From Henckelia pumila (Eukaryota; Streptophyta; Magnoliopsida; Lamiales; Gesneriaceae), in NCBI RefSeq assembly GCF_033568475.1, contig NW_027331831.1, positions 1,550,001 to 1,614,000 of the forward strand: a stretch of DNA of 64,000 nucleotides, read 5' to 3'. Shown in pieces: positions 24,153 to 36,357 of the stretch (positions are counted from its first letter, which is position 1; each line of letters starts with the position of its first letter). The notes beneath the pieces are model-generated. The model did not search any database. It was not told the origin of the DNA and saw nothing but the letters and a program-made list of their open reading frames with translations. The position numbers were made by a program, and so were the translations under genes.

Positions 24153-25809
24153 TGATATTATTATTATCAAGAAAAATATAGGATTTAGAAAAACAAACAA
24201 ACTTATTATTTCAATCAACTCAGATGATTCCTCCTTCGGTACTTGATTAGATTTTGAACATGAATACTCATGGGTTTTACAGAAATTAGTCTGAAATCAG
24301 AATCCAGTGATGAGTTGAAGATGCATTATTTAACGAACCCAGGTTCTTAATTTTTCGAATGTCTCTTAATTCAGTGAAATTTTTAGTACTCATAATCCTA
24401 TATTTAGTAATCCTCTTATTTTTTGCTGGTGCAGATTCGGAGCCATGCGCAAAAATTCTTCTCCAAGGTTTTACTGCACTTATATCAGTAGTAATATCTA
24501 TGCACTTATATTTGTTTGCAGCCCTTGTAGGAAAGAATTAGCGTAATGTTGGGCTCTAAATTTCTTATATTTAAGCTTTATTCTATTCATGTTGTGTTGA
24601 TATTAAATGCCTATGTGGTGTGATCAGGTCGCAAGAGATCTAAATGGAGGTGATGCGGGCATGGAAAAACAGATTGGATCTTTCTTAATTTATTAATTGA
24701 CTGAAGTGTAGATCAATTTGATTACCGAAGGTTCTAATATCGTGTTTGATAACTGCTTTAGCTTGCACAGGTTTGTGACCAACTATACTACTACACTTTT
24801 TTTATGTGCAAAGTACATAATCTTGTAATTGTGTTTTTGTGTCACATGTCTCACAATATTTGTTGATTGTTTCTTTTGGATAAAGTTGTTATGGCCTGAA
24901 TGTGTTTTGGTTCAACTCAATTTTGAGTCGAAGTTCTGAATGGGGTGTATCCTTCCAAGGCAAGAAAGATATCACTCACTTTTTGTTTGTTGAATTATGC
25001 ATTAATATTAGGATAGCACCTGCAAATAAAAGGTATGCCGAGATATAAAATTTTAGTTGCATCTTATGCGAGCAAGCTTTTTTTTTTTATAACTAGCCAT
25101 TTTTGGGGTTGATTTCAAATTATTTCACAAATTATCATTGCCTGACGATAGCTGATAAGCTTCAGTTGAATTCCTTTTGTTTTCAAGTTTTTCATGAATT
25201 ATGTTTTATCATAAGGTAGTCATCTAACAATAGAAATGTGGAGACGAGTGGATTCCAAGAAACTAGTTGCAAACGAGTGTTATGGATAATTGGATAATTA
25301 TATACATATATATTTTAATAAGTATGATATGATGACGAATTGAATTTGGTCGGGATCTTCAAAGGCAACAATTGTATATAATTTTGACACATGTGGGTCA
25401 AACAATTTATTTATTTGGGAATTACATACATGCATGTAATTTATAATACTAAAGAATCATCAGTGCTCTCAACTTTGTGGGAGACAAGTTAGGTGATTAA
25501 TTATTTCAACCATGTTCTTGATTTTTTTTTCTTTTTGCTCCGAATTTTTTGTTCTTTGTATTTATTTAGATTTATGTTGTTGATTAATTGTGTGTATGAG
25601 TGCGAGTGTTGGTGGTGATTAGGTGGAGAAGTGGGATTCCATTTTCTTGGTACGGTTATTTAAAGGGTTTGTTGGTTTATTCTGGTCATTTGGAAGCAGG
25701 ATCTATTTCAGGAGCAACAAATGGAATTTATGTGTTGGATTTTGAAATCTAATTCATTAGTCGTTAAATTTGAGTTGCTTCAAATTTTTTAGTAACTGGG
25801 GAATATTAC
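24153..25809. other. CACTA interior without recognised gene
   Basis: About 1.65 kb, T-rich like introns. A 60-codon frame at 24359-24541 is hydrophobic at its start but matches nothing I know. Possibly more captured intron and exon sequence. Confidence 0.4.
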
Positions 25810-26028
25810 ATGGCGATGGAGGATCAGAGAGTTGTTGCTGATGATTCTGATGTTAATGAAATTAAAGCCAAGCATGACAAAGAAGAAGATGAATTCAGAA
25901 GATGTTGTGAGGATGAGGATGAGGATGCATTGAAGGATATAGAAATCAATTGGAAGATGGATTCAAAAGACAATCATAATGAACTTTTGGTTAAAATGTA
26001 TTTCAAAGGTTTATCTTATGCTAATTAG
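25810..26028 (+). pseudogene. Acidic 72-codon open frame, probable captured exon
   Basis: Starts MAMEDQRVVADDSD and is rich in Glu and Asp, ending near VKMYFKGLSYAN. Past the stop, the same frame gives GDSGSDIFGIGLAMQ, which looks like continued coding sequence. The MYFKG and GDSG-GIG pattern faintly recalls the RNase H-like domain of some plant RBR ubiquitin ligases, but this is from memory and weak. It most likely comes from a host gene because its composition differs from the T-rich surroundings. Confidence 0.35.
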
Positions 26029-26166
26029 GGAGATTCTGGTTCTGATATTTTTGGGATTGGATTGGCGATGCAGATCTAGATTGTTTGCATTTACTCCTTT
26101 AGCTTAGAAATTTTGTTTCTGTGAATTTCCCTGTATCAGGAGAAGCTGAGAAAGAAGCGGCTCAAA

Positions 26167-28010
26167 TGTTGTAGAAATCGGCGATCAGATCAATCAGGAT
26201 TGATACCCGGTGCAGCGGAAGTTTAAAAATTTTATATGAAACGATTCCATAATGGGTATCAAAACCTTACGATTAAATTGTGTGTGTAAAAATTAAATAA
26301 TAATTATAAATTTTTACCTCCAATCTCGAAGCGAGATTATGGACACCAACAGATTGCTCTGCTCTTGTTGTATATCCCTGGAACTGATGGACGAACTGTT
26401 CTTCAATCAGGTCCACGAACGGATAATTAATCCCTCTGATAGATTGCACTAGAAAATCTATTAGAAGTTTCTACGAAGAGAATTAACGAATTTGATCCGT
26501 TAAACCAGACTGTAATTCAAAATTCACAGGCTGGATTTTCCCGAGTAGAGAGGGAAGGGGGGCGGCCACTTTAGAGAAAAATACTAGGGTTTTCAAAAAT
26601 TGTGACCTGTTGTGTGTAATTTCTGTACTGCAATAACTTATTTATAATGTAGGCCGCTAACAGCTTAGGGCCCATTAGTCATAAGTTCAAGCCCGACAAG
26701 CAAAGCCCGCATGTTCAGAAATTAATATAAAATTCATTATGACTCCGATTGATAAACCGATTTCACCAATGTGCACAGAAACCATTTCTGCACCTTTTAA
26801 AGTCAAGATAAATTTTTCTGAATCCGAAGTCAGTGATTTCCAAAAATGCCCATCCCTATGTCATTTTAGGAAATCTTACTCCTCTACTCTTAAATAAGAA
26901 GTCCAACTTCTTTGTTCATTAAATTTAACTCTTTAAATTTAACTATCTCAACGGGGATTAAAAATCCATTACTCTGTGTGACCCTCAATGGTTCAGGGAT
27001 ACAGCTAGCCGTGGGCTCACAACTCCTTGTGACTCGGAACAACAATTTTCGACTTGCCCATCGAATCATGGTAAGAGCGCCTAGCAACATCGCCCCATGA
27101 TTCCCTAGGTATCACTGATAGTGCCTGCAAGAACCAATAGATTTTGGTTAGCGTACAGTACGGTCCCTTCATCCATATATCCCGATCGAATCAACAACCA
27201 TTGGTAAATCGAGAGTCGTTCGAGATTCGATAACTATGCAATACATCTTGAAGATCAAATAGTGACATCGCATGTGCTACTAAGAAACCATTTCTTAAAC
27301 CACATCATGTACTCTGGCCAGAGATTCGTCACACTAATATCTCCTCAGATCGCATAGGATATCCACACTCGCAAGTATGTGGTGAATCCTTGACAACAAA
27401 GCATCGACTCCTATATGTGTTATAACTGTACCCAATCCCGACACCTTATGACCCCAATAGAGTCGGTAAACGAGTCAAAGCACAGTACTAGCATATAGAG
27501 TCTCAATGATGTTTCAAGTAGTAAGGACTAATGGTGTACAACCAAAACCGCGGACTTTATTCACTCGATAAGTGATAACCACTTGGAAAGTCCGGATAGG
27601 GTAGTTCGATCATTCATCATATGAATATCCATTTGCATGCTTCGAACATCTCTATGTTCCTTACCAATGAAACGTGGTACTCTGCATCGCAAATGCTAGT
27701 CTCAAACTCGAGCGATCCTTATCCTTATTATCGGACGGCTCAATCGACTAGGAACAGTTTAGAATATACAGTGACTATAAGATGTGTTTCATGATAGACA
27801 TCCCCATGTTCTACCACATCTTACATACACTATAGTATATTCAAGGTCTTTATCAAAACAACAATAGTATATCACAATATAACAATATGAAGAAAGATAA
27901 AGTCATTGCCATTAATAAAAGTGTAAATTATATTAAACAAAAGATTGTTTACACAAAGAGTCATCAAAGCCCTTAGCCACAAGTTGGCTCACCGGGCACC
28001 CACTCTTTCA
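26167..28010 (-). repeat. 3' LTR of element D
   Basis: 1,844 bp bounded by TGTTGTAG at 26167 and CTCTTTCA at 28010 on the plus strand. Open frames such as 26890-27090 recur in the other LTR at 34461-34661 and are not genes. Confidence 0.95.
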
Positions 28011-28022
28011 ATCTCCCACTTG
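28011..28022 (-). promoter_or_regulatory. Polypurine tract of element D
   Basis: Minus strand CAAGTGGGAGAT, directly upstream of the 3' LTR. Confidence 0.85.
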
Positions 28023-28024
28023 CC

Positions 28025-29542
28025 CTAAAGCCAACTAGTCATACTACGTAGACCCATTGCTTCGCGATGTTTGTCAAATAATGGTCCTGGCAAGGGCTTA
28101 GTAAGTGGATCAGCGATATTGTCTGCAGAGGCCACTCTTTCGACAGTGATGTCTCCTCTTTCCACAATCTCCCGGATGATGTGGTATTTCCTCAGTACGT
28201 GTTTGGATCTTTGATGAGACCTTGGTTCCTTTGCCTGAGCAACGGCACCCGTGTTGTCACAGTACACCGGGACTGGACCAACAACTTCAGGAATGACGCC
28301 CAACTCTTGGACGAAATTCCTCATCCAAACGGCCTCTTTAGCAGCAGCTGATGCTGCAATGTATTCTGCCTCAGTGGTGGAATCCGCTGTGGTGTCCTGC
28401 TTGGAACTCTTCCAAGAGACAGCACCGCCATTGAGCATGAACACAAATCCAGAGGTTGACTTCGAGTCATCCACGTCACTTTGGAAGCTAGAGTCGGTAT
28501 AGCCTTCCAATTTTAGTTCTCTTCCTCCATATACCATGAACATATTCTTAGTCCTTCGTAAGTACTTAAGAATGTCCTTCACGGCTTTCCAATGCATTTG
28601 ACCGGGATTAGCTTGATATCTGCTTGTGACACTCAGAGCAAATGCTACATCCGGTCTGGTAGATATCATCTCATACATGATACTACCTATGGCTGATGCA
28701 TATGGTACATGTGTCATTTTCTCTATCTCTTCATCAGTCTTGGGACACATAGACTTGGATAGAGAAACTCCATGACACATGGGTAGATGTCCTCTCTTGA
28801 ACCCATCCATTGAAAACCGTTTCAATATGGTGTCGATGTAGGTTGATTGAGTGAGTCCTATCATTCTCTTAGATCTATCTCTATAGATCTGTATCCCTAG
28901 AATATAGGATGCCTCACCCAAATCCTTCATCGAGAATCTACCTGATAACCATATCTTTGTTGACTGCAACATCCCTACGTCATTCCCAATGAGTAGGATG
29001 TCATCAACATAAAGTACTAAGAATGTCACAGCATCCTTAACTACTTTCTTGTACACGCATGGTTCCTCCGGGTTCTTGATGAAACCAAAATCCTTTATTG
29101 TTTCATCAAATTTCTGGTTCCAACTTCTTGATGCTTGTTTTAGACCATAAATTGATCTCTGAAGCTTGCATACCTTATGCTCGCTTCCGATGGATGTGTA
29201 CCCCTCAGGCTGCTTCATATAGATATCTTCCTTAATGTCTCCATTAAGAAAAGCAGTCTTCACATCCATTTGCCATATCTCATAGTCATACCAAGCAGCT
29301 ATGGCAATAAGGATTCTTATGGACTTGAACATTGCAACTGGTGAAAAGGTTTCATCATAGTCAACTCCTTGTCTTTGAGTATAACCTTTCGCCACCAATC
29401 GCGCCTTGTAGGTCAATACCTTACCATCAGGCCCAAGCTTTCTCTTGTAGATCCATTTACACCCTATTGGAACAATTCCATCGGGAGGATCTACTAAAGA
29501 CCAAACTTGGTTTGTATGCATCGAATCTATTTCCGACTGCAT
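28025..29542 (-). pseudogene. Element D reverse transcriptase and RNase H
   Basis: 505 codons open without interruption. Copia RT: CKWIYKRKLGPDGK, KARLVAKGYTQ, YDETFSPVA, QMDVKTAFLNGDI, YGLKQASRSW, the catalytic LYVDDILLIG, and LGEASYILGIQI. RNase H follows: YTDSSFQSD with SWKSSKQDTTADSTTEAEY, VYCDNTGAVAQ, HVLRKYHIIRE and ADPLTKPLPG. All catalytic blocks are intact. Translation from gag would be stopped by a frame change at about 29650-29690 between this part and integrase. Confidence 0.95.
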
Positions 29543-29633
29543 AGCTTCAAGCCATAAATTTGAATCCGCATCAGAAATTGCTTCCTTGAAGTTTCTTGGA
29601 TCACATCCAACATCGGGTTCATCTTGATCCCCT

Positions 29634-31529
29634 TCAAGAAGAAGACCATATCGAATAGGAGTTCGAAGTCCTCTCGGATCTTCTAGGTACAGGCGTGTCT
29701 ATCAATGGTTCCTGAGGTGTAGGATCGTTATTTTGTATTTCGGGTTCTTCTCGAATTTCTTCGAGTTCCATCATCTCGCCTTTCTTATCCAATAAGAACT
29801 CCTTCTCCAAGAAGGTTGCATTCCTTGAAACAAAAACCTTTGTTTCAGCAGGATGATAGAAATAATATCCGATTGAATTCTTCGGATACCCTACAAAATA
29901 ACATAAGGTGGATCGACTATCCAACTTATCTCCCACTGTCTGCTTCACGTAAGCAGGACATCCCCAAATCCTCAAGTACGAATACTTAGGAGCTTTGCCA
30001 TTCCATAACTCGTATGGTGTTTTGTCCACTACTTTGGTGTGGACGTTGTTCAACAACAATACCGCCGTTTCAAGCGCATAGCCCCAAAACGAAGGTGGAA
30101 GCTCAGTGAAGCTCATCATGGATCGAACCATGTCCAACAAAGTTCGATTACGACGCTCCGATACACCATTCAGCTGTGGTGTCATAGGAGGAGTCCACTG
30201 AGAGAGAATCCCATTCTCTTTCAGATAGTCCAAAAACTCGGTACTTAAGTATTCTCCACCTCGATCCGATCGAAGTGCTTTAATACTTTTACCTAGCTTG
30301 TTTTCTACTTCAGCCTTGAATTCTTTGAACCTTTCAAATGCTTCAGACTTATATTTCATTAAATATAAATACCCATATCTAGAATCATCATCAGTAAAGG
30401 TAATGAAGTAGGTGTGGCCATATTGAGTACCAACTCTAAATGGACCACAAACATCTGTATGGATCAAATCCAACAGATTTTGACTACGCTCAGGTTTCCC
30501 CTTAAAAGGAGACTTAGTCATTTTTCCTTTCAGGCAGGATTCACAAGTAGGTAGAGAGTTAATATCAGACATATCAAACATGACCTCTCCCACTAGCTTG
30601 TTCATCCTCCTTGAGGAAATATGACCTAGCCTTGCATGCCAAAGGTTTGCCGGGTTTTGGCTATCGTTTTTCCTTTTGTTTGTTGTTGCCGGTTTATCAA
30701 CATAATTTATTGGAACGTCTTTTAGTTTTAAGTTATATAGATCATTTTCAAGTTGTCCATTTCCAATCAAACATTCATTCTTGTAAATATTGCAAATCCC
30801 ATTCACAAAATTGCAAGAATAACCATCTCTATCAAGCATAGAAACAGAAATAATGTTTTTAATCAAATCCGGAACAAATAAAACATCTCTCAAAAGTAAC
30901 TTAAAACCGTTCTGCAAAATTAAATAAATATCTCCCACAGCTTTAGCTTCAACTCTGGAACCATTTCCGAGCCTCAGCTGGGTCTCACCCATTCTAAGCC
31001 TGCGACTTCTTGTCATCACCTGCAAATCATTGCAAATGTGAGATCCACATCCGGTATCCAATACCCAAGAAGTAGTATTAAGTGAAACATTTATTTCAAT
31101 ATAGAACATACCCTTCGCAGTTCGCAACTGCTCTAGATATTCCTTGCAGTTACGCTTCCAATGACCGGGCTTCCTGCAGTAATGGCAAACATCCTTGGAC
31201 TTTTCCATGTTTGAAGCCTTTGTCTTGTACTTCTTCTCGGGTTCGATTTTCTTGGGTGGGGCAGAACGTTTCTTACCCTTTGTACTTGGCCCCTTCTTAG
31301 CAGAAGAAGAGGAGCCCACCAAAAAAGCCGGTTTATCCTTCTTTAAAGTGGATTCATATGTCACAAGCATATTGACCATCTCTTCAAGGGAGGCCTCTAT
31401 CTTGTTCATATTGAAATTCACCACAAATCCGTCAAACGAAGAAGGAAGAGATATAAGTAGTAAGTCCACGTTGAGTTCATGCTCCAACATCAAATCAAGG
31501 GTTACCAACTTCTGTATGAGCCAAATCAC
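29634..31529 (-). pseudogene. Element D gag end, protease and integrase
   Basis: 631 codons. Gag tail with a perfect CCHC knuckle, CHYCRKPGHWKRNC (residues 115-128); protease active site WVLDTGCGSHI (about 156-166); GAG-pre-integrase zinc region with NLWHARLGHIS and LPTCESCLKGK; integrase core with LIHTDVCGPF, ALRSDRGGEY and GVSERRNRTLLDM, giving the D, D and E; C-terminal WGCPAYVKQ and CYFVGYP. It is in the same frame as the upstream gag pieces, separated by a stop at 31530-31532. The end runs out of frame relative to RT. Confidence 0.94.
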
Positions 31530-31937
31530 TCATACCCCATGATCACGGACCGAAGTCCCTTCACGCATGCGACACGTCATTAGCTCCTTTACAATAGCGA
31601 ACATTTCAGCCCTCGATTGAGCCCCAAAAAGTTCCTTGAGTTGTACGTGAATGTCAGCAGCATTCACGGTGTCCTCAAATCGCCTCTGGAGTTCATCAGA
31701 CATCGAGGCTTGCATATAGCATTTGGCCTTGATATCATGGTCCCATCATGTATCAAGTTTGGCTAACTCTTCCGGACTTATGTCAGCTGGTGCTTCCTTC
31801 GGAGGAGATTTTTCTAACACGTAGAGCATCTTCTCCGAAGTCAAGACAATCTTCAACTTACGGAACCATTCCGTATAGTTTGCGCCAGTCAATTTATTTT
31901 GTTCGAGGATCGAGAAAAGTGGATTACGCGAATTCAT
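31530..31937 (-). pseudogene. Element D gag, N-terminal part with one internal stop
   Basis: The likely start is the Met at 31937 (MNSRNPLFSILEQNKLTG), since the ten residues upstream look non-coding. The copia gag pattern NKLTGANYTEWFRKLKIVL is clear. A TGA at 31746-31748 follows AKLDT; the same frame resumes with WDHDIKAKCYM, DELQRRFEDT and KELMTCRMREGTSV up to the second TGA at 31530. A single readable frame with two point stops. Confidence 0.9.
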
Positions 31938-32119
31938 CTTTATGAAATACTGAAAAGAAACAGACAAATATCAGTGATTGTTTAAGTAATTTACAAAGAC
32001 ATAAAATAGGCGAAATTTATTTTATGAATCTCACTCCCACTATTTTAACGATTTCACTACCCTCTAGTGAAAACGGGAAACTGTTTTCCTTAGTGAGAAC
32101 ATGGAGTCCAATTGACAAA

Positions 32120-32415
32120 CTATGGTCCCGAATAATATCAGCCAACCATAATTTTCAAAAGGTAGAGCCCAATTGCTTCCAAAGCAACCTCCACGTTTTT
32201 ACCTCATGTCCAATAAGGGCCCAATAATATGACGCCGTTTATTGTGACATGTCAAGATGACCCATCAATATTAAGTTGTGATGGACGGTCGCCATGTGGA
32301 TCCCCCAATAATATGAGCCGATCCCATGGGAGTTCCACCCAACTTACAACATGTGTCAATCCAATGTACAGCTTTCCGACGAACGGGCCCCCCCAATAAT
32401 ATGAGCCGGACCGTA
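32120..32415 (-). repeat. Four-copy repeat of about 88 bp in the element D leader
   Basis: The word CCCAATAATATGAGCC, or a close variant, occurs at about 32127, 32218, 32303 and 32391, that is every 85-91 bases, between the gag start and the PBS. Segments between them are partly alike. Minus-strand reading would be GGCTCATATTATTGGG. Confidence 0.75.
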
Positions 32416-33467
32416 TCCGCGGGTAGCATCTCATACATTGATCGTTGATGGAAGGTAGGAACATTTAAACAAATTTAAATTTCCTTTATTTATCTTGATA
32501 TCAATTTTAAATCATATTTAAAATGAGGGATTTTAATTTTGAAAATTTGTCTCATCATTTTTAAAATTTTGTATGCTTGTCGGATTCACACAATTTTGTC
32601 TAAAACATGCATACAACAATAATATCACATATTATATAGGATGATCGATTCCATTTCTAATCGACCCGTGGTTGCCAATCACGAGTCTTAGTCCAATCCT
32701 AGGTAATATGCAGTATGCAATGCAATCCTATTACATTGTGCTTCCAATTTACATTTCTTCTGTCTTTATTGTCTGCTGGGCCCACCTCCGTCTTCAAATC
32801 TTCATCTCCCACTAAATCTAATGTATTTACAATAAATAACAATGACAAGTAGGGGATACATTTTTAAGGGGTGAGAACGGGCCATAAACCAAGCCCACTT
32901 TTATTACATATGACAATTCATATTGGGCCATAAACCAGGCCCATTAATAAATCCAACAACAATAAAAACAAATGTAAATTCCTAACATACACCTACAAAA
33001 TTGGTCATGGCAATCGATCATCCTTATCCAATAACATTTAATTCAAAATTAATTTATTGGATAACATGCAATGGCAATTTAAATTTAAAAGGATAAAATC
33101 ATATTTCATATATAAAATCTTATTTTACATACAAAATCATATTTTATCTTTTTATCAAATAAAATCATATTTTATCTATAAAATCATATTTTATCTATAA
33201 AATCATATTTTACTCAATATATCCATAAGATCATATCTTATCATCAATTGTACCAAAAATAATTAATTTCAAAATTCAATTTAACGGATAAAATATTTAA
33301 ATTTTCCAAAAATTCAAATTTATCCAAAAATCAATTTTAAAATTTTCGGACTCGAACAATTCGATCCGATGCCTCGTGGACCAATCAAAAACAATTTTCG
33401 ATCGGACCAAAAATAGAATTTTAACATATTAAAATTTTAATTTAAAAATTAAAAAATAATTTTTCAC

Positions 33468-33625
33468 GGGCCGCCCGGGACACTCCCGGGCTGCCCGCGC
33501 CCCAAAGGGGCTCGGGCCGGGCAGCGACAATCTCTGCCCTGCGCAGCGCCTAGCGCTGCGGCGCTGCCCCCGCTGCCCCCCCCCCCCCGGGCAGCGATCC
33601 AATCGCTGCGCGGGTTTTGCCCGAA
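33468..33625 (-). other. GC-rich palindromic leader block of element D
   Basis: About 155 bases of very high GC with a run of about 14 C, directly flanked by very AT-rich sequence, 100-260 bases downstream of the PBS in the RNA. It contains several inverted repeats such as GCGCAGCGCCTAGCGCTGCG and GGGCAGCG with its complement. It is probably a structured 5' leader (packaging or dimer signal), which is inference. Confidence 0.75.
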
Positions 33626-33724
33626 AAAAAATTTTATTTTTAAAATATTTATTTTGTTTCAAAAATCGAGGCTTAAAAATTTTTGTACAATCGATTAATT
33701 TAATCGCTTGATCTGAGCAACCTG

Positions 33725-33736
33725 GCTCTGATACCA
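33725..33736 (-). promoter_or_regulatory. Primer-binding site of element D
   Basis: Minus strand TGGTATCAGAGC, one base after the 5' LTR; complementary to initiator tRNA-Met. Confidence 0.95.
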
Positions 33737-33737
33737 C

Positions 33738-35582
33738 TGTTGTAGAACTCGGCGATCAGATCAATTAGGATTGATACCCGGTGCAGCGGAAGTTTAAAAA
33801 TTTTATATGGAACGATTCTATAATGGGTATCAAAACCATACGATTAAATTGTGTGTGTAAAAATTAAATAACAATTATAAATTTTTACCTCCAATCTCGA
33901 AGCGAGATTATGGACACCAACAGATTGCTCTGCTCTTGTTGTATATCCCTGGAACTGATGGACGAACTGTTCTTCAATCAGGTCCACGAACGGATAATTA
34001 ATCCCTCTGATAGATTGCACTAGAAAATCTATCAGAAGTTTCTACGAAGAGAATTAACGAATTTGATCCGTTAAACCAGACTGTAATTCAAAATTCACAG
34101 GCTGGATTTTTCCGAGTAGAGAGGGAAGGGGGGCGGCCACTTTAGAGAAAAATACTAGGGTTTTCGAAAATTGTGACCTGTTGGGTGTAATTTCTGTACT
34201 GCAATAACTTATTTATAATGTAGGCCGCTAACAGCTTAGGGTCCATTAGTCATAAGTTCAAGCCCGACAAGCAAAGCCCGCATGTTCAGAAATTAATATA
34301 AAATTCATCATGACTCCGATTGATAAACCGATTTCACCAATGTGCACAGAAACCATTTCTGCACCTTTTAAAGTCAAGATAAATTTTTCTGAATCCGAAT
34401 TCAGTGATTTCCAAAAATGCCCATCCCTATGTCATTTTAGGAAATCTTACTCCTCTACTCTTAAATAAGAAGTCCAACTTCTTTGTTCATTAAATTTAAC
34501 TCTTTAAATTTAACTATCTCAACGGGGATTAAAAATCCATTACTCTGTGTGACCCTCAATGGTTCAGGGATACAGCTAGCCGTGGGCTCACAACTCCTTG
34601 TGACTCGGAACAACAATTTCCGACTTGCCCATCGAATCATGGTAAGAGCGCCTAGCAACATCGCCCCATGATTCCCTAGGTATCACTGATAGTGCCTGCA
34701 AGAACCAATAGATTTTGGTTAGCGTACAGTACGGTCCCTTCATCCATATATCCCGATTGAATCAACAACCATTGGTAAATCGAGAGTCGTTCGAGATTCG
34801 ATAACTATGCAATACATCTTGAAGATCAAATAGTGACATCGCATGTGCTACTATGAAACCATTTCTTAAACCACATCATGTACTCTGGCCAGAGATTCGT
34901 CACACTAATATCTCCTCAGATCGCATAGGATATCCACACTCGCAAGTATGTGGTGAATCCTTGACAACAAAGCATCGACTCCTATATGTGTTGTAACTGT
35001 ACCCAATCCCGACACCTTATGACCCCAATAGAGTCGGTAAACGAGTCAAAGCACAGTACTAGCATATAGAGTCTCAATGATGTTTCAAGTAGTAAGGACT
35101 AATGGTGTACAACCAAAACCGCGGACTTTATCTACTCGATAAGTGATAACCACTTGGAAAGTCCGGATAGGGTAGTTCGATCATTCATCATATGAATATC
35201 CATTTGCATGCTTCGAAAATCTCTATGTTCCTTACCAATGAAACGTGGTACTCTGCATCGCAAATGCTAGTCTCAAACTCGAGTGATCCTTATCCTTATT
35301 ATCGGACGGCTCAATCGACTAGGAACAGTTTAGAATATACAGTGACTATAAGATGTGTTTCATGATAGACATCCCCATGTTCTATCAAATCTTACATACA
35401 CTATAGTATATTCAAGGTCTTTATCAAAACAACAATAGTATATCACAATATAACAATATGAAGAAAGATAAAGTCATTGCCATTAATAAAAGTATAAATT
35501 ATATTAAACAAAAGATTGTTTACACAAAGAGTCATCAAAGCCCTTAGCCACAAGTTGGCTCACCGGGCACACCACTCTTTCA
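33738..35582 (-). repeat. 5' LTR of element D
   Basis: 1,845 bp; matches 26167-28010 with about 27 differences. Followed by TSD TCAAA and resumption of CACTA sequence. Confidence 0.95.
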
Positions 35583-36012
35583 TCAAAAAGGTGCCAACTT
35601 TCTTCTGTAAATATTTCCTATGAATATAAATGCTTTCTTATAATTTCTTTTACTGAGGAGACTTTTCTAGATGACCAAAAGATGCACACTCTTATGTATT
35701 TACATGTAATTTCAGAATGGGTGTTAGTATGTTTTAAATGTGATACTCTGTAATACGACATTAAATTGTTGCTGTTGTTTAGTGCCATCTCAGGAAAATT
35801 TAATTTAAGGTGTAGGGTTTAAGCTTTTTTGCATATGGATATTTTATTTTCCAAGTGCTGCTCTAAATTATAGATGTATTTTGGATAAAACTATCTAGGA
35901 ACTCCCTTTGCTGCTGTAACATTGAATGGCTACTTACTAATTTTATTGTTCTTCACATACAATGATTATTTTGGTTTTCTGTTTTCTAAACAGTACTTAA
36001 CTATTGGTTTGG

Positions 36013-36072
36013 TCAAGAGAAGCTTTCAAAGTATTTGACAGAGATCAAGATGGATTCATTTCTACCATTGAG
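36013..36072 (+). pseudogene. Captured EF-hand exon (calmodulin-like)
   Basis: Reads SREAFKVFDRDQDGFISTIE, a canonical EF-hand loop with D, D, D, G and E at the calcium-ligand positions. An acceptor-like TTTTCTAAACAG ends about 20 bases upstream (35992) and a GT donor follows GAG at 36073. The family binds calcium in signalling. Only one hand is present, inside CACTA element C, so this is a captured fragment. Confidence 0.8.
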
Positions 36073-36280
36073 GTGAACATATTTTCTCCATCTTTGTCTC
36101 TCCTTGTATATTTTATGTATTTATTTAATGTGTGTGGATTTATATTGAACTAATTGAAGCATGATGGCAACACCTTAAAATTCAACTAATTGGGTGGATC
36201 AACATTTAAAATTCAGCTTGTTTTTCATGTGTCTTTGCCAGAATCTTAGATGATGGCAGAGAACAATGGTAATTTTGTTA

Positions 36281-36357
36281 GTTTAATTTGTTGGAGGGAT
36301 TGTCGCTGGTGCCTCTTCATCATGCACCCATTGGACAATATTAAAACTCGCTTACAG
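36281..36357 (+). pseudogene. Captured mitochondrial-carrier fragment
   Basis: The first frame reads FVGGIVAGASSS; after a 1-base shift it reads HPLDNIKTRLQ, together the start and the P-x-D-x-K-x-R signature of the mitochondrial carrier family. It ends in CTTACAG followed by GTA, a splice donor. One repeat of such a carrier is seen and it is frame-broken. It sits about 200 bases after the EF-hand fragment; some carriers have EF-hands, so both could come from one gene, but an order and frame linking them are not visible. Confidence 0.7.

Larger units (their letters stand above)
26167..35582 (-). mobile_element. Element D: Ty1/copia retrotransposon, nearly intact
   Basis: 9,416 bp on the minus strand inside C, TSD TCAAA at 26162-26166 and 35583-35587. 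LTRs of 1,844-1,845 bp differ at about 27 positions by eye (about 98.5% identical). PBS, PPT, gag, protease, integrase, RT and RNase H are present in copia order. The coding region has only two in-frame stops in gag and one frame change between integrase and RT. LTR length and pol sequence suggest the Angela/Tork group (inference). It is the youngest element in the nest. Confidence 0.96.

Noticed and set aside
23369..24155. Working sugar-transporter gene
   Set aside because: A stop, a frame change and missing exons, and it lies within CACTA ends.
26890..27100. Overlapping 62-66-codon frames repeated at 34461-34671
   Set aside because: They are identical positions in the two LTRs of element D, on both strands at once, so not genes.
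33468..33625. CpG-island promoter of a host gene
   Set aside because: Position just after the PBS inside element D explains it as a retrotransposon leader.
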